A stretch of 5,010 nucleotides of DNA from Salinisphaeraceae bacterium UBA4764 (GTDB lineage Bacteria > Pseudomonadota > Gammaproteobacteria > Nevskiales > Salinisphaeraceae). The stretch covers positions 8,167 through 13,176 of the forward strand of contig DHHU01000014.1 in the NCBI GenBank assembly GCA_002403445.1. The letters are read 5' to 3'. The notes beneath the pieces are model-generated. The model was not told where the DNA came from. It saw nothing but the letters and a program-made list of their open reading frames with translations, and did no database searches. Below, piece after piece: positions 1 through 5,010 of the stretch; the first letter of the stretch is position 1, and each line of letters begins with the position of its first letter. Position numbers and translations under genes: made by a program.

Positions 1-169
1 ACCCACAACCTGCACCAGGCTGGCCAACATTATCCACCTGAAATCATATCGTGTTAAAACAATTTTGATCTGATATGTGGCTTATGCCAGGAACAAGCTC
101 ACGGCATCGACCTAGCCAGGACAACACCCGATCTGTTTTTGCATTCAACCAACCCGATACCGGCGATCG

Positions 170-544
170 ATGAACAAACACGACGACAATATACTTGAAG
201 AACACGAACCGGATTACCGTTTTACCCTGGCCAACGAACGTACTTTTCTGGCTTGGATCCGGACAGCGCTTGCGTTGTTGGCGGGCTCAGTAGCGGTAGT
301 TCAACTCGTGCCCAACTTGGGTTTTGCTCGCGCGCGCCAGCTTCTGGCGGGGTTGCTGGCCATTATCAGCGTCGGTGTGGTTGCCGGCAGCGCGCTGCGC
401 TGGCGATCGAGTCAGAAGGCAATGCGCTGCGATGCCCCGTTGCCATCCACGCTCATGCCGTGGCTTTTGGCGCTGGGGGTAATTACAGTCGGTGTCATAG
501 TCATGGTTCTGATCGTCACCTATGGAGTCAACACCCATGACTGA
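170..544 (+). CDS. yidH: DUF202 family inner-membrane protein, YidH-like
   Basis: This 124-residue protein belongs to the DUF202 family, whose biochemical role is not established. The family signature is clear near the N-terminus: DYRFTLANERTFLAWIRTAL at residues 15-34, nearly the same as in E. coli YidH. A second YidH-like block, RW-x5-KAMR, lies at about residues 77-86. Three hydrophobic segments, at about 28-47, 57-75 and 97-117, predict a three-helix inner-membrane protein with a short polar N-terminus. The length is close to the roughly 115 residues of E. coli YidH. No good Shine-Dalgarno sequence precedes the ATG at 170, but the start fits the family length. The upstream 169 bases show no promoter I would defend. 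The gene overlaps the next DUF202 gene by 8 bases, so the two are probably co-transcribed and translationally coupled. Family assignment is secure; function is unknown. Confidence 0.93.
   Translation: MNKHDDNILEEHEPDYRFTLANERTFLAWIRTALALLAGSVAVVQLVPNLGFARARQLLAGLLAIISVGVVAGSALRWRSSQKAMRCDAPLPSTLMPWLLALGVITVGVIVMVLIVTYGVNTHD
524..527 (+). promoter_or_regulatory. Ribosome binding site deciding the yidG start
   Basis: GGAG lies 9 bases before the ATG at 537, inside the last codons of the yidH-like gene. It favours 537 over the in-frame ATG at 522, which sits upstream of this site and has no Shine-Dalgarno sequence of its own. Initiation at 537, just before the upstream stop codon at 542-544, is the usual arrangement for translational coupling. 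Confidence 0.6.
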
Positions 545-863
545 CGTGCCGATTCCCGAAAGCCGTGGATTACAAGCCGAGCGTACCGACCTGTCCTGGT
601 CACGGACTGCGCTAGCGTTCGCGGTAAACGGCAGCCTGCTGCTACTCCGTCAGCACATGTCAGGTCCGACATGGCTGCATATTGCCGGCGCCTGCCTGGC
701 GGTGATTCTGCTGATCTTCACGCTGGTGATGTCGCATCGGCGGCGACGGGTCCTGGTAAAACGGCCGTTGCCCATGCCACTCGCCGACCCGATTGCGTTG
801 ACACTACTGGCATGCGGTACCAGCCTGCTCGGGTTGACCACCCTTGTAATGCTGATCGCCTGA
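537..863 (+). CDS. yidG: DUF202 family inner-membrane protein, YidG-like
   Basis: This is a second DUF202 protein, 108 residues from the ATG at 537 or 113 from an in-frame ATG at 522. The later start is preferred because GGAG lies 9 bases before it. The diagnostic block is GLQAERTDLSWSRTAL at residues 11-26, which matches the GLQPERTSLAWFRT block of E. coli YidG. Three hydrophobic stretches at about 22-38, 46-66 and 84-107 predict three membrane helices, and a basic cluster (HRRRR, 67-71) follows the second, probably facing the cytoplasm. The gene overlaps the preceding YidH-like gene by 8 bases. Adjacent divergent DUF202 paralogues also occur in E. coli, so a hetero-oligomeric membrane complex is conceivable, but that is inference. 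No function is established. Confidence 0.9.
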   Translation: MTDVPIPESRGLQAERTDLSWSRTALAFAVNGSLLLLRQHMSGPTWLHIAGACLAVILLIFTLVMSHRRRRVLVKRPLPMPLADPIALTLLACGTSLLGLTTLVMLIA

Positions 864-874
864 TCCCATGCGAT

Positions 875-902
875 AGCGTCCCGACGGGCTTTACTAATTT
901 TT
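875..902 (+). terminator. Possible weak terminator after the DUF202 pair
   Basis: Twelve bases after the yidG-like stop codon, AGC-gt-CC pairs with GG-GCT around a CGAC loop (875-890), followed by a T-rich stretch that ends in five Ts (898-902). The position is right for the end of a two-gene operon, but the stem is short and bulged and the T run is displaced, so this is a weak call. Confidence 0.3.
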
Positions 903-1000
903 ACAGAATACTTTAGGCGTCCAGTTGCTCAAGCGAATGCCGGTCGACTCGAGCGCAGGATCTTTCGGGTCGTCGACACCTTGTGTCACAAGGCCCTAAA

Positions 1001-1022
1001 GGAGCCGCGACTTCGTCGCGGC
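1001..1022. repeat. REP-like palindrome, 8-bp stem and 3-base loop
   Basis: GCCGCGAC (1004-1011) and GTCGCGGC (1015-1022) form a perfect 8-bp GC-rich stem around TTC, preceded directly by GG so that the stem begins within a GGAG. A short conserved tetranucleotide before a GC-rich imperfect or perfect hairpin is the layout of many REP elements handled by RAYT transposases in gammaproteobacteria. Only one copy lies in this window, so repeat status is inferred. No T run follows, so it is not a standard terminator. Confidence 0.45.
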
Positions 1023-1034
1023 GCGCCTGAAGCG

Positions 1035-1246
1035 ATCGACTTGCCCATCCTGCCGCCTTATGCATCCAGGCTGAATCCGGATGACCCTGTCTGGAACAAA
1101 TTCAAAAGCGACGCCGTCAGGTCAACGGTTATCAATGGGCCGGGTCAACTCGGGTCATGCGGGCGCGCTCATCGACACCGCCTCCACAAGCAGCCCGCAA
1201 GTTCTGATCGTATTTCAAGGCACCACGGACCGCCTATACTTTGGGA
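1035..1246 (+). pseudogene. IS630-family transposase, decayed C-terminal fragment
   Basis: Only the C-terminal end of an IS630-type DDE transposase survives. The key block, LPILPPYASRLNPDDPVWNK (1041-1100), matches the family motif LPPYSPxLNPxExVWxxxK, which surrounds the last acidic residue of the catalytic triad; here the usual D/E region reads NPDDPVW. In the same frame, QLGSCGRAHRHRLHKQPA extends to about 1199 and fits the family's basic C-terminal helix. The reading then needs two frame corrections: the next family-like residues are V-R-S, then YFKAPRTAYTLG (1211-1246), read in a different frame and typical of the IS630 C-terminus (SFFKAP..AY). No N-terminal helix-turn-helix region or first two catalytic aspartates are found upstream, so this cannot make an active enzyme. 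An N-terminal extension of the open frame runs through the hairpin at 1004-1022 and is probably not transposase. Confidence 0.8.
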
Positions 1247-1272
1247 TGCGGGCGACCCGCCCTACTTTGGGA
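1237..1272. repeat. Direct repeat flanking a hairpin at the edge of the IS630 remnant
   Basis: The 10-mer TACTTTGGGA occurs at 1237-1246 and again at 1263-1272. Between the copies, GCGGG (1248-1252) and CCCGC (1256-1260) form a perfect 5-bp stem with a CGA loop. The first copy overlaps the last codons of the transposase remnant, so the structure lies where the right end of the element would be expected. TTAATA follows at 1275-1280, and IS630-family elements insert at TA. No matching left end is visible, so the boundary is a guess. Confidence 0.4.
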
Positions 1273-1738
1273 AATTAATAACGTAAGAAAACCCAAAACG
1301 TAGCCGCAAGTTACGCTGGCCATAGAATGGGCCATAGCTTGTGCTGTCGTGGTACCAGGCACTCTATCAATGCAGTACGGAATACGGGCCCGGTTTTTCG
1401 GGTTGAAGGCGCACTGAAACCGTCTTACCAACCCCGTCTTCGATCCGGGCCTTATGGATTAATCCGAATCGGACCCAACCTATCGTCGAGCCTATCGACA
1501 TGCTGCGTGAGTGTCTTACCAACTCCATTGGACAAAGTCTTCGAGCACTTACAGCCCCCAATCTGTCAACTACGCGGAGGCAGTCTCGCGACCACGACAC
1601 CAGCCCTAATTTGGCAGTCGATGGATTTTTGGGCCTGGCCCGAACTCTCATGTCGGCAAATGGCCTTGATCCCTGAATTCACGGCATCAAACTGGACACA
1701 CTGCAATTCAGTCAGCGCAACCGATCGATCATCGGCAC
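1273..1738. other. Gene-poor intergenic stretch
   Basis: No recognisable gene lies between the IS630 remnant and the convergent glycosyltransferase stop. Two tandem 12-base units sharing GGCCATAG (1318-1329 and 1330-1341) differ at two positions. GTCTTACCAAC is repeated directly at 1422-1432 and 1513-1523. A small plus-strand open frame at 1500-1676 starts with ATG (MLRECLTNSIGQ...) and gives 58 residues; it is open without a start codon from 1407, but no ribosome binding site precedes it and I recognise no family. A longer plus-strand frame at 1327-1788 runs antisense into the glycosyltransferase gene and reads as low-quality sequence rich in Ser, Cys and Pro. I see no clear terminator for either flanking unit. 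Confidence 0.5.
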
Positions 1739-2854
1739 TCAAAGTCCGAGGGTCTCAATGTAGCGCCGAGCCGCGATGTCCGTTCTAAACTGTTGTACGC
1801 TTTCTGCTACCGGTACATCAACGGATCCAGCAAGCGCTGCGTCGAGCGCCCGCGAAAAGCTGGCAACATCGCCGGGTGTAATCAGACGCCCGAATTGGCC
1901 GCCTTTGAGTATTTCGGATGGACCGCTGGGGCAGTCCATGGCGACGATGGGCATCCCGCACGCAAGGGCTTCGACCAGGACAATTCCCAGCCCTTCCCAG
2001 CGGGCGGTGTGGGCGAAAACCGATGCTTTTTTCATCCATGGGATCGGGTTGGCCACAAAACCCGGAAAATCCACATAGCGCTCGATATTCAGATCCCGGG
2101 CCAGGTCGACGAGTGCCGCCCGGTCCGGGCCCCGTCCGAGTACGATGAGTCTCGCGTGCCGATACTGCAAAAGAGCAGCGAAAGCACGCAACAGGCTGGC
2201 GTAATCCTTGCGCCCCGTCAGGTTGCCACACCCCAGAACCACCGGTGTTCTCGCATTGTCGACAAGCCACTGGTGCGGGGGATCGGCTGTATCCGACCCG
2301 TGATCTGTCATCTCACGGGTGACGATCGGATTCGGGAGCACGTATATGGTACTGCGGTCCAAATTCGCAGTCCGAGCCAGATCATCCGCTGCGCCAACCG
2401 AGGGCACAATAACGCCATCCGCACGTGAATAGCGCTGCATGGAGCGGCGCTCTGCCCATCGTTCGACGACCCCCTTGTGGGCCAGGTTGACCGATACCGT
2501 CGTTCCGAGACGCAGAAAACACCGAGTCGATACTCGGGCACTCTTGATTGCCCGCAACGCCGTCCGATTCGCCCGGTCCTTGTCACTCAGCAGAACTCGC
2601 GGCGTCGTTCGGCGCAGGTAGCGCACGAGAGCAGCCCGACAGGGTTTGACGTGACGCTGGCCGAGATCGACGACACGCACTCCCGGGAGTGTTGCGTCGA
2701 CTGAGGGCCCGTGATTTCTGACCTTGAGCAGATCGACACGCAGCCCCGCAGACGAGAATTCAGGCAATAGATTGTTCACGATCCGGTCGACGCCGCTATG
2801 CCCGGAAGTCGCGACAAAAATTGCAAGGTCGGTTTGCGTAATGGCCTGCGGCAT
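1739..2854 (-). CDS. Glycosyltransferase family 4 (GT-B fold)
   Basis: This 371-residue protein is a retaining family 4 glycosyltransferase, expected to move a sugar from a nucleotide-sugar donor to a glycan or lipid-linked acceptor at the cytoplasmic side of the membrane. The N-terminal acceptor domain begins with a beta strand (AIFVATSG, 11-18) and a GVDRIVNNL motif (21-29) equivalent to the GG(V/A)ER loop. The domain junction carries VIVPSVGAADDL (148-159) and VLPNPI (172-177). In the donor domain, GCGNLTGRKDYASLLRAF (208-225) holds the conserved basic donor-phosphate region with R215 and K216. The EX7E motif is intact, with E287 and E295 in WEGLGIVLVEALACGMPIVA, followed by DCPSGPSEIL (307-316), a signature seen in GalNAc- and related transferases such as PglA and PglH. 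There is no signal peptide or membrane helix. The length is normal. The ATG has no strong Shine-Dalgarno sequence. Sugar and acceptor cannot be told. The gene diverges from the sulfotransferase across 603 bases. Confidence 0.95.
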   Translation of the reverse strand: MPQAITQTDLAIFVATSGHSGVDRIVNNLLPEFSSAGLRVDLLKVRNHGPSVDATLPGVRVVDLGQRHVKPCRAALVRYLRRTTPRVLLSDKDRANRTALRAIKSARVSTRCFLRLGTTVSVNLAHKGVVERWAERRSMQRYSRADGVIVPSVGAADDLARTANLDRSTIYVLPNPIVTREMTDHGSDTADPPHQWLVDNARTPVVLGCGNLTGRKDYASLLRAFAALLQYRHARLIVLGRGPDRAALVDLARDLNIERYVDFPGFVANPIPWMKKASVFAHTARWEGLGIVLVEALACGMPIVAMDCPSGPSEILKGGQFGRLITPGDVASFSRALDAALAGSVDVPVAESVQQFRTDIAARRYIETLGL

Positions 2855-3393
2855 GCTCGACGGAATCCCAGTTAAATAGACAACTCAAGATACAAACATC
2901 TTTACGGCCCTGACCTGTAATCAGGGCTGCCAATGGTTCAATAGGCTTGAGTCGCGCTGGGTCGAAACAGTTGGCCCAGCTCCTGCGTCATTGGCTGGAT
3001 TATGAGCCGCCGGTCCCGATCGAGACCATCGCTCAGATTAAAACACCATCTGAATGCTGAATCGAGTCCTTGTTGACACCATAAGGGGAGACGCGCTGGC
3101 AATAAGCGATGATTAATGGCGTCAAGACCGCGATGATTGTCATACCCACTTGGATATCGGCAGGGTGCCTTGGGTTGTGCTTGCGGCTGGATCCCATCGG
3201 CCGACAAAGATTCGCGCTTGAAGTGAAGCAACCGAGTCAGCCAATCGGCATTGCCGCAATGAAACGTCTGAAGCAGCCAAACACGATGCCCCTATGGGGC
3301 CCCTACCGACGTATGCCGGCCGCGTCAGATGCCCCTGATCGCCGATCAATGAAGGCTTTCAGTCGGGTCCCAGTTGTTCCTTAAAAAAATATA
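2855..3393. other. Long divergent intergenic region without a convincing gene
   Basis: This stretch separates the divergent glycosyltransferase and sulfotransferase genes. Besides the hairpin at 2907-2927, it holds GCCCC-TAT-GGGGC (3288-3300), an interrupted palindrome TGATCG-C-CGATCA (3336-3348), and GATGCCCCT repeated at 3285-3293 and 3328-3336. Several weak frames are open. The minus-strand frame at 3033-3197 would give 54 residues with one hydrophobic segment (MTIIAVLTPLIIAYC). A minus-strand frame at 2938-3231 (97 residues) and a plus-strand frame at 3109-3384 (91 residues) cover the same DNA. None has a good ribosome binding site or recognisable family, and they overlap each other, so at most one is real. 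An obvious promoter for the minus-strand glycosyltransferase was not found. Confidence 0.5.
2907..2927. repeat. Hairpin with 7-bp stem upstream of the glycosyltransferase
   Basis: GCCCTGA (2907-2913) and TCAGGGC (2921-2927) form a perfect 7-bp stem with a 7-base loop, 53 bases before the glycosyltransferase start codon. There is no T run on either side, so it is not a typical intrinsic terminator. An operator for a dimeric regulator or a structure in the leader RNA are both possible; neither is shown. Confidence 0.5.
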
Positions 3394-3422
3394 GCGTCAT
3401 ACGTTCTGATTGCTGAGATAAT
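3394..3422 (+). promoter_or_regulatory. Candidate sigma-70 extended -10 promoter for the sulfotransferase
   Basis: The -10 element is GATAAT at 3417-3422, one mismatch from TATAAT, preceded by TG at 3414-3415 as in extended -10 promoters. A poor -35 match, GCGTCA at 3394-3399, sits 17 bases upstream. A run of seven As followed by TATA (3383-3393) lies directly before it and could act as an UP element. Transcription would start near 3429, leaving a leader of about 28 bases before the ATG at 3458. Confidence 0.45.
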
Positions 3423-3457
3423 CCGGCGCTATCAAATGCAAATCGCCGTGGGTAGTC

Positions 3458-4534
3458 ATGAGCCAACGTCAGTCTCCGTTACAGGGCAGCGCGGCCCCGT
3501 CGTCTTCAGAAAAAGACACGTCGCAACGCGCAAAAGGCAGTCCATGTCCGAACGGGCAACAATCCAGCCCCATCTTGTATCTCCATATTGGACTGCCCAA
3601 GGCTGCCAGCTCGTATCTGCACCGCCATGTTTTTCCCAAGCTCATGCCGGAGCAATATCTAATGCCGGGCGCACAAAACGCCAAGCGCCCGGCGTATCGA
3701 TTCAAACTCAATCGCTACCGGGTTCGACGCTTTTCAGATGCCTTCCAGAAACACCCTGATTTTTGGCAGCGCTACGGTGACGCCTTTTTGCGACAGTTTC
3801 TATCGTCTTTTCTAGTGGACGATCGTCCGAACACTTCAGTGCTGATATCCGAAGAGGCCATTACCCGACTCAACCATTTCGGTATCCGCTCAATGCCAGG
3901 CGCGTTCGAGCCTAGACAATTGCAGCAAAATATAGCGGCATTCGATCGATACGCACGCCGTTTCGGTTTCGAACGCATTCGCATCCTGTTAATGATCCGC
4001 CGCCAAGACCTGCTGCTCGCCTCCAGCTATGTCCAACTGTCCCGAAAGATCGTTGGGGCTTCGCAGAAGGATTTCGAACGCCGGGTCGACCGTCTGCTCG
4101 CGGCGTCAACCGATAAGCCCGAAGACGCGTTCTATCCCATGGATTACGCTAAATTGCACGACTGCCTGACTCAGGTGCTGCCGGCCGAAGATGTGTACTT
4201 TATGCCAATCGAGCACATGGCCGATGACTTTGACGCCTTCGCCCACACACTCCGACGCTTTCTGAACGCGAAATCGGTCGACACCCCGCTTGATCGCAGC
4301 CCTGCCAATACGCGCTCAATGGATCGAAACCAATGGGCTCTACGGCCGTTGATGGGGTTCAAATCGCCAGGCGGCAGACTGGATATATCGATCCCGCCGG
4401 CGCTCACAGGGCGCGACGCCGCAATCGAACTGCGCCCCGAAACGGCCGAGCGCATCCGCCAGCACTATGCCCGTGGAAACCGCAAAGTTGCCGATGCGAT
4501 GACCCTGGACCTGCACACCTACGGTTATTATTGA
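3458..4534 (+). CDS. PAPS-dependent sulfotransferase family protein
   Basis: This 358-residue protein has the two cofactor motifs of sulfotransferases, which transfer sulfate from 3'-phosphoadenylyl sulfate (PAPS) to a hydroxyl or amine. The 5'-phosphosulfate loop is LYLHIGLPKAASSYL (40-54), with K48 as the likely catalytic lysine; it reads KAASS rather than the usual K(S/T)GTT, a variant found in bacterial members. The 3'-phosphate motif is ILLMIRRQDLLLASSYVQ (176-193), where R182 and S190 have the expected spacing of eight. SEEAITRL (131-138) lies between them. The end, LRPETAERIRQHYARGNRKV...YGYY, has the usual Y...N layout of the family C-terminus. Residues 1-37 are polar and probably disordered; no in-frame ATG lies nearer the core, so the start is kept despite a weak ribosome binding site. 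No signal peptide or membrane helix is seen. The substrate is unknown; the divergent glycosyltransferase suggests a glycan. Confidence 0.88.
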   Translation: MSQRQSPLQGSAAPSSSEKDTSQRAKGSPCPNGQQSSPILYLHIGLPKAASSYLHRHVFPKLMPEQYLMPGAQNAKRPAYRFKLNRYRVRRFSDAFQKHPDFWQRYGDAFLRQFLSSFLVDDRPNTSVLISEEAITRLNHFGIRSMPGAFEPRQLQQNIAAFDRYARRFGFERIRILLMIRRQDLLLASSYVQLSRKIVGASQKDFERRVDRLLAASTDKPEDAFYPMDYAKLHDCLTQVLPAEDVYFMPIEHMADDFDAFAHTLRRFLNAKSVDTPLDRSPANTRSMDRNQWALRPLMGFKSPGGRLDISIPPALTGRDAAIELRPETAERIRQHYARGNRKVADAMTLDLHTYGYY

Positions 4535-4611
4535 GGCCAGCTTGATGTGCCAAACGATGCATCCCTCACGGACATCAACGCCTAGACTCACCGGCTTCAC
4601 TCGCCTATTGG

Positions 4612-4638
4612 GGCCGAGGCAGTCGTCGCTCGGCCGAG
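4612..4638. repeat. GGCCGAG hairpin and overlapping 10-bp palindrome
   Basis: GGCCGAG (4612-4618) pairs with CTCGGCC (4629-4635) in a 7-bp GC-rich stem with a 10-base loop. The right arm is also the left half of a perfect palindrome, CTCGGCCGAG (4629-4638), so GGCCGAG occurs twice in direct orientation, 20 bases apart. It lies 77 bases after the sulfotransferase stop codon. Without a T run, it could protect the 3' end of the message at most. Confidence 0.45.
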
Positions 4639-4773
4639 TCGTTCCCGGTTGCAGCCTGTACGGACGATGGGCCGGACCCCGCCGCCCAAGCCGAACTTGA
4701 AGGCGCGGTCGCATCCAGCGGTCCGGTAACTAAGCCCCTTTAATATCGCTTTTGCCGAAGATCCGGGCCCCAG

Positions 4774-4838
4774 ACCCAAGCCGATTCAAGTCATCAGGTT
4801 TTGAAAGTGCTGCACCCATTGGATCGAATGGCTTGGGT
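4774..4838. repeat. Long inverted repeat with 38-base loop
   Basis: ACCCAAGCC (4774-4782) is the exact reverse complement of GGCTTGGGT (4830-4838). Pairing continues inward with ATTC (4784-4787) and GAAT (4826-4829) if the single G at 4783 is bulged, giving 13 base pairs in total. The enclosed 38 bases have no coding signature. It could be a structured RNA, a repeat pair or a relic of a mobile element. Confidence 0.5.
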
Positions 4839-5010
4839 TGTGCGCTGATGCGGTGTCCAACAGGCTGGCTTCGATCCGAAGTTCGGGCGACGCTCAGCTG
4901 CAAACGTGGCGGCTGCCCCATTCGCGACGTTGTGCCTCTATTCCCCACCCCCTGTGCATTAAGCGCTCACATCAAGTACAAGCTCTGATGAACTGTCCCT
5001 GCAAGCTATG

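Larger units (their letters stand above)
4535..5010. other. Gene-poor region downstream of the sulfotransferase
   Basis: No convincing gene is seen to the end of the window. The plus-strand frame is open from 4546 to the TAA at 4741-4743 without any start codon; its later part (from 4585) reads as acidic, alanine-rich and plausibly protein-like, for example FPVAACTDDGPDPAAQAELEG. This could be the tail of a dead gene or chance. A plus-strand frame at 4752-4988 and a minus-strand frame at 4340-4714 are open but show no known motif. CTTCG-ATC-CGAAG (4869-4881) is a further small hairpin. No intrinsic terminator with a T run is visible after the sulfotransferase stop codon. Confidence 0.5.

Noticed and set aside
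1..169. Sigma-70 promoter for the DUF202 pair
   Set aside because: TTGATC at 65-70 looks like a -35 element, but no acceptable -10 element lies 16-18 bases downstream.
522..863. Earlier ATG at 522 as the start of the YidG-like gene
   Set aside because: No Shine-Dalgarno sequence precedes it, while GGAG at 524-527 is well placed for the ATG at 537.
981..1034. N-terminal part of the open frame leading into the IS630 remnant as transposase sequence
   Set aside because: It is mostly the translation of the hairpin at 1004-1022 and does not resemble the family; the match begins near 1035.
1327..1788. 153-residue plus-strand open frame
   Set aside because: It runs antisense into the end of the glycosyltransferase gene, has no ribosome binding site, is rich in Ser, Cys and Pro with no motif, and resembles no family I know.
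2907..2927. Intrinsic terminator between the divergent genes
   Set aside because: The stem is strong, but neither strand has a T run after it and neither flanking gene ends here.
3436..3759. 107-residue plus-strand open frame overlapping the sulfotransferase start
   Set aside because: It is an out-of-frame shadow of the sulfotransferase, whose PAPS motifs lie in the other frame.
4612..4635. Intrinsic terminator for the sulfotransferase gene
   Set aside because: The hairpin is followed by mixed GC-rich sequence instead of a T run.
1..5010. CRISPR array, tRNA or rRNA gene
   Set aside because: No regularly spaced repeats, cloverleaf with TTCGA arm or rRNA-like conserved blocks were seen on either strand.

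Overview
The window looks like a chromosomal stretch from a proteobacterium, probably gammaproteobacterial, with base composition by eye in the mid to upper 50s percent GC. The best hint is the tandem pair of DUF202 membrane proteins, arranged like yidH-yidG of Escherichia coli. The organism cannot be named from the sequence alone. Only about 58% of the window is covered by convincing genes, which is low for a bacterium. The long gaps carry hairpins, a decayed insertion-sequence fragment and weak open frames, so this looks like an accessory or eroding region.

Layout. Positions 170-863 hold two overlapping plus-strand genes for small three-helix DUF202 proteins (yidH-like then yidG-like), probably one operon. 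Positions 864-1738 are a gene-poor gap containing a REP-like hairpin (1001-1022), the C-terminal end of an IS630-family transposase broken by frameshifts (about 1035-1246), a direct repeat around a small hairpin at the likely edge of that element (1237-1272), and about 450 bases with no recognisable gene. Positions 1739-2854, minus strand, encode a family 4 (GT-B) glycosyltransferase. Positions 2855-3457 are a 603-base divergent intergenic region with a strong hairpin, a possible very small ORF and a plausible extended -10 promoter. Positions 3458-4534, plus strand, encode a PAPS-dependent type sulfotransferase. Positions 4535-5010 hold no convincing gene, but carry two inverted repeats and an open frame without a start codon.

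How the genes may work together. The glycosyltransferase and the sulfotransferase are transcribed away from each other. Together they fit modification of a surface glycan: one adds a sugar in the cytoplasm, the other transfers sulfate from PAPS to a hydroxyl. No polymerase, flippase or exporter is visible, so the product and even a shared pathway are inference. The DUF202 pair has no visible functional link to them. I found no RNA gene, CRISPR array, complete mobile element or clearly new multi-gene system.
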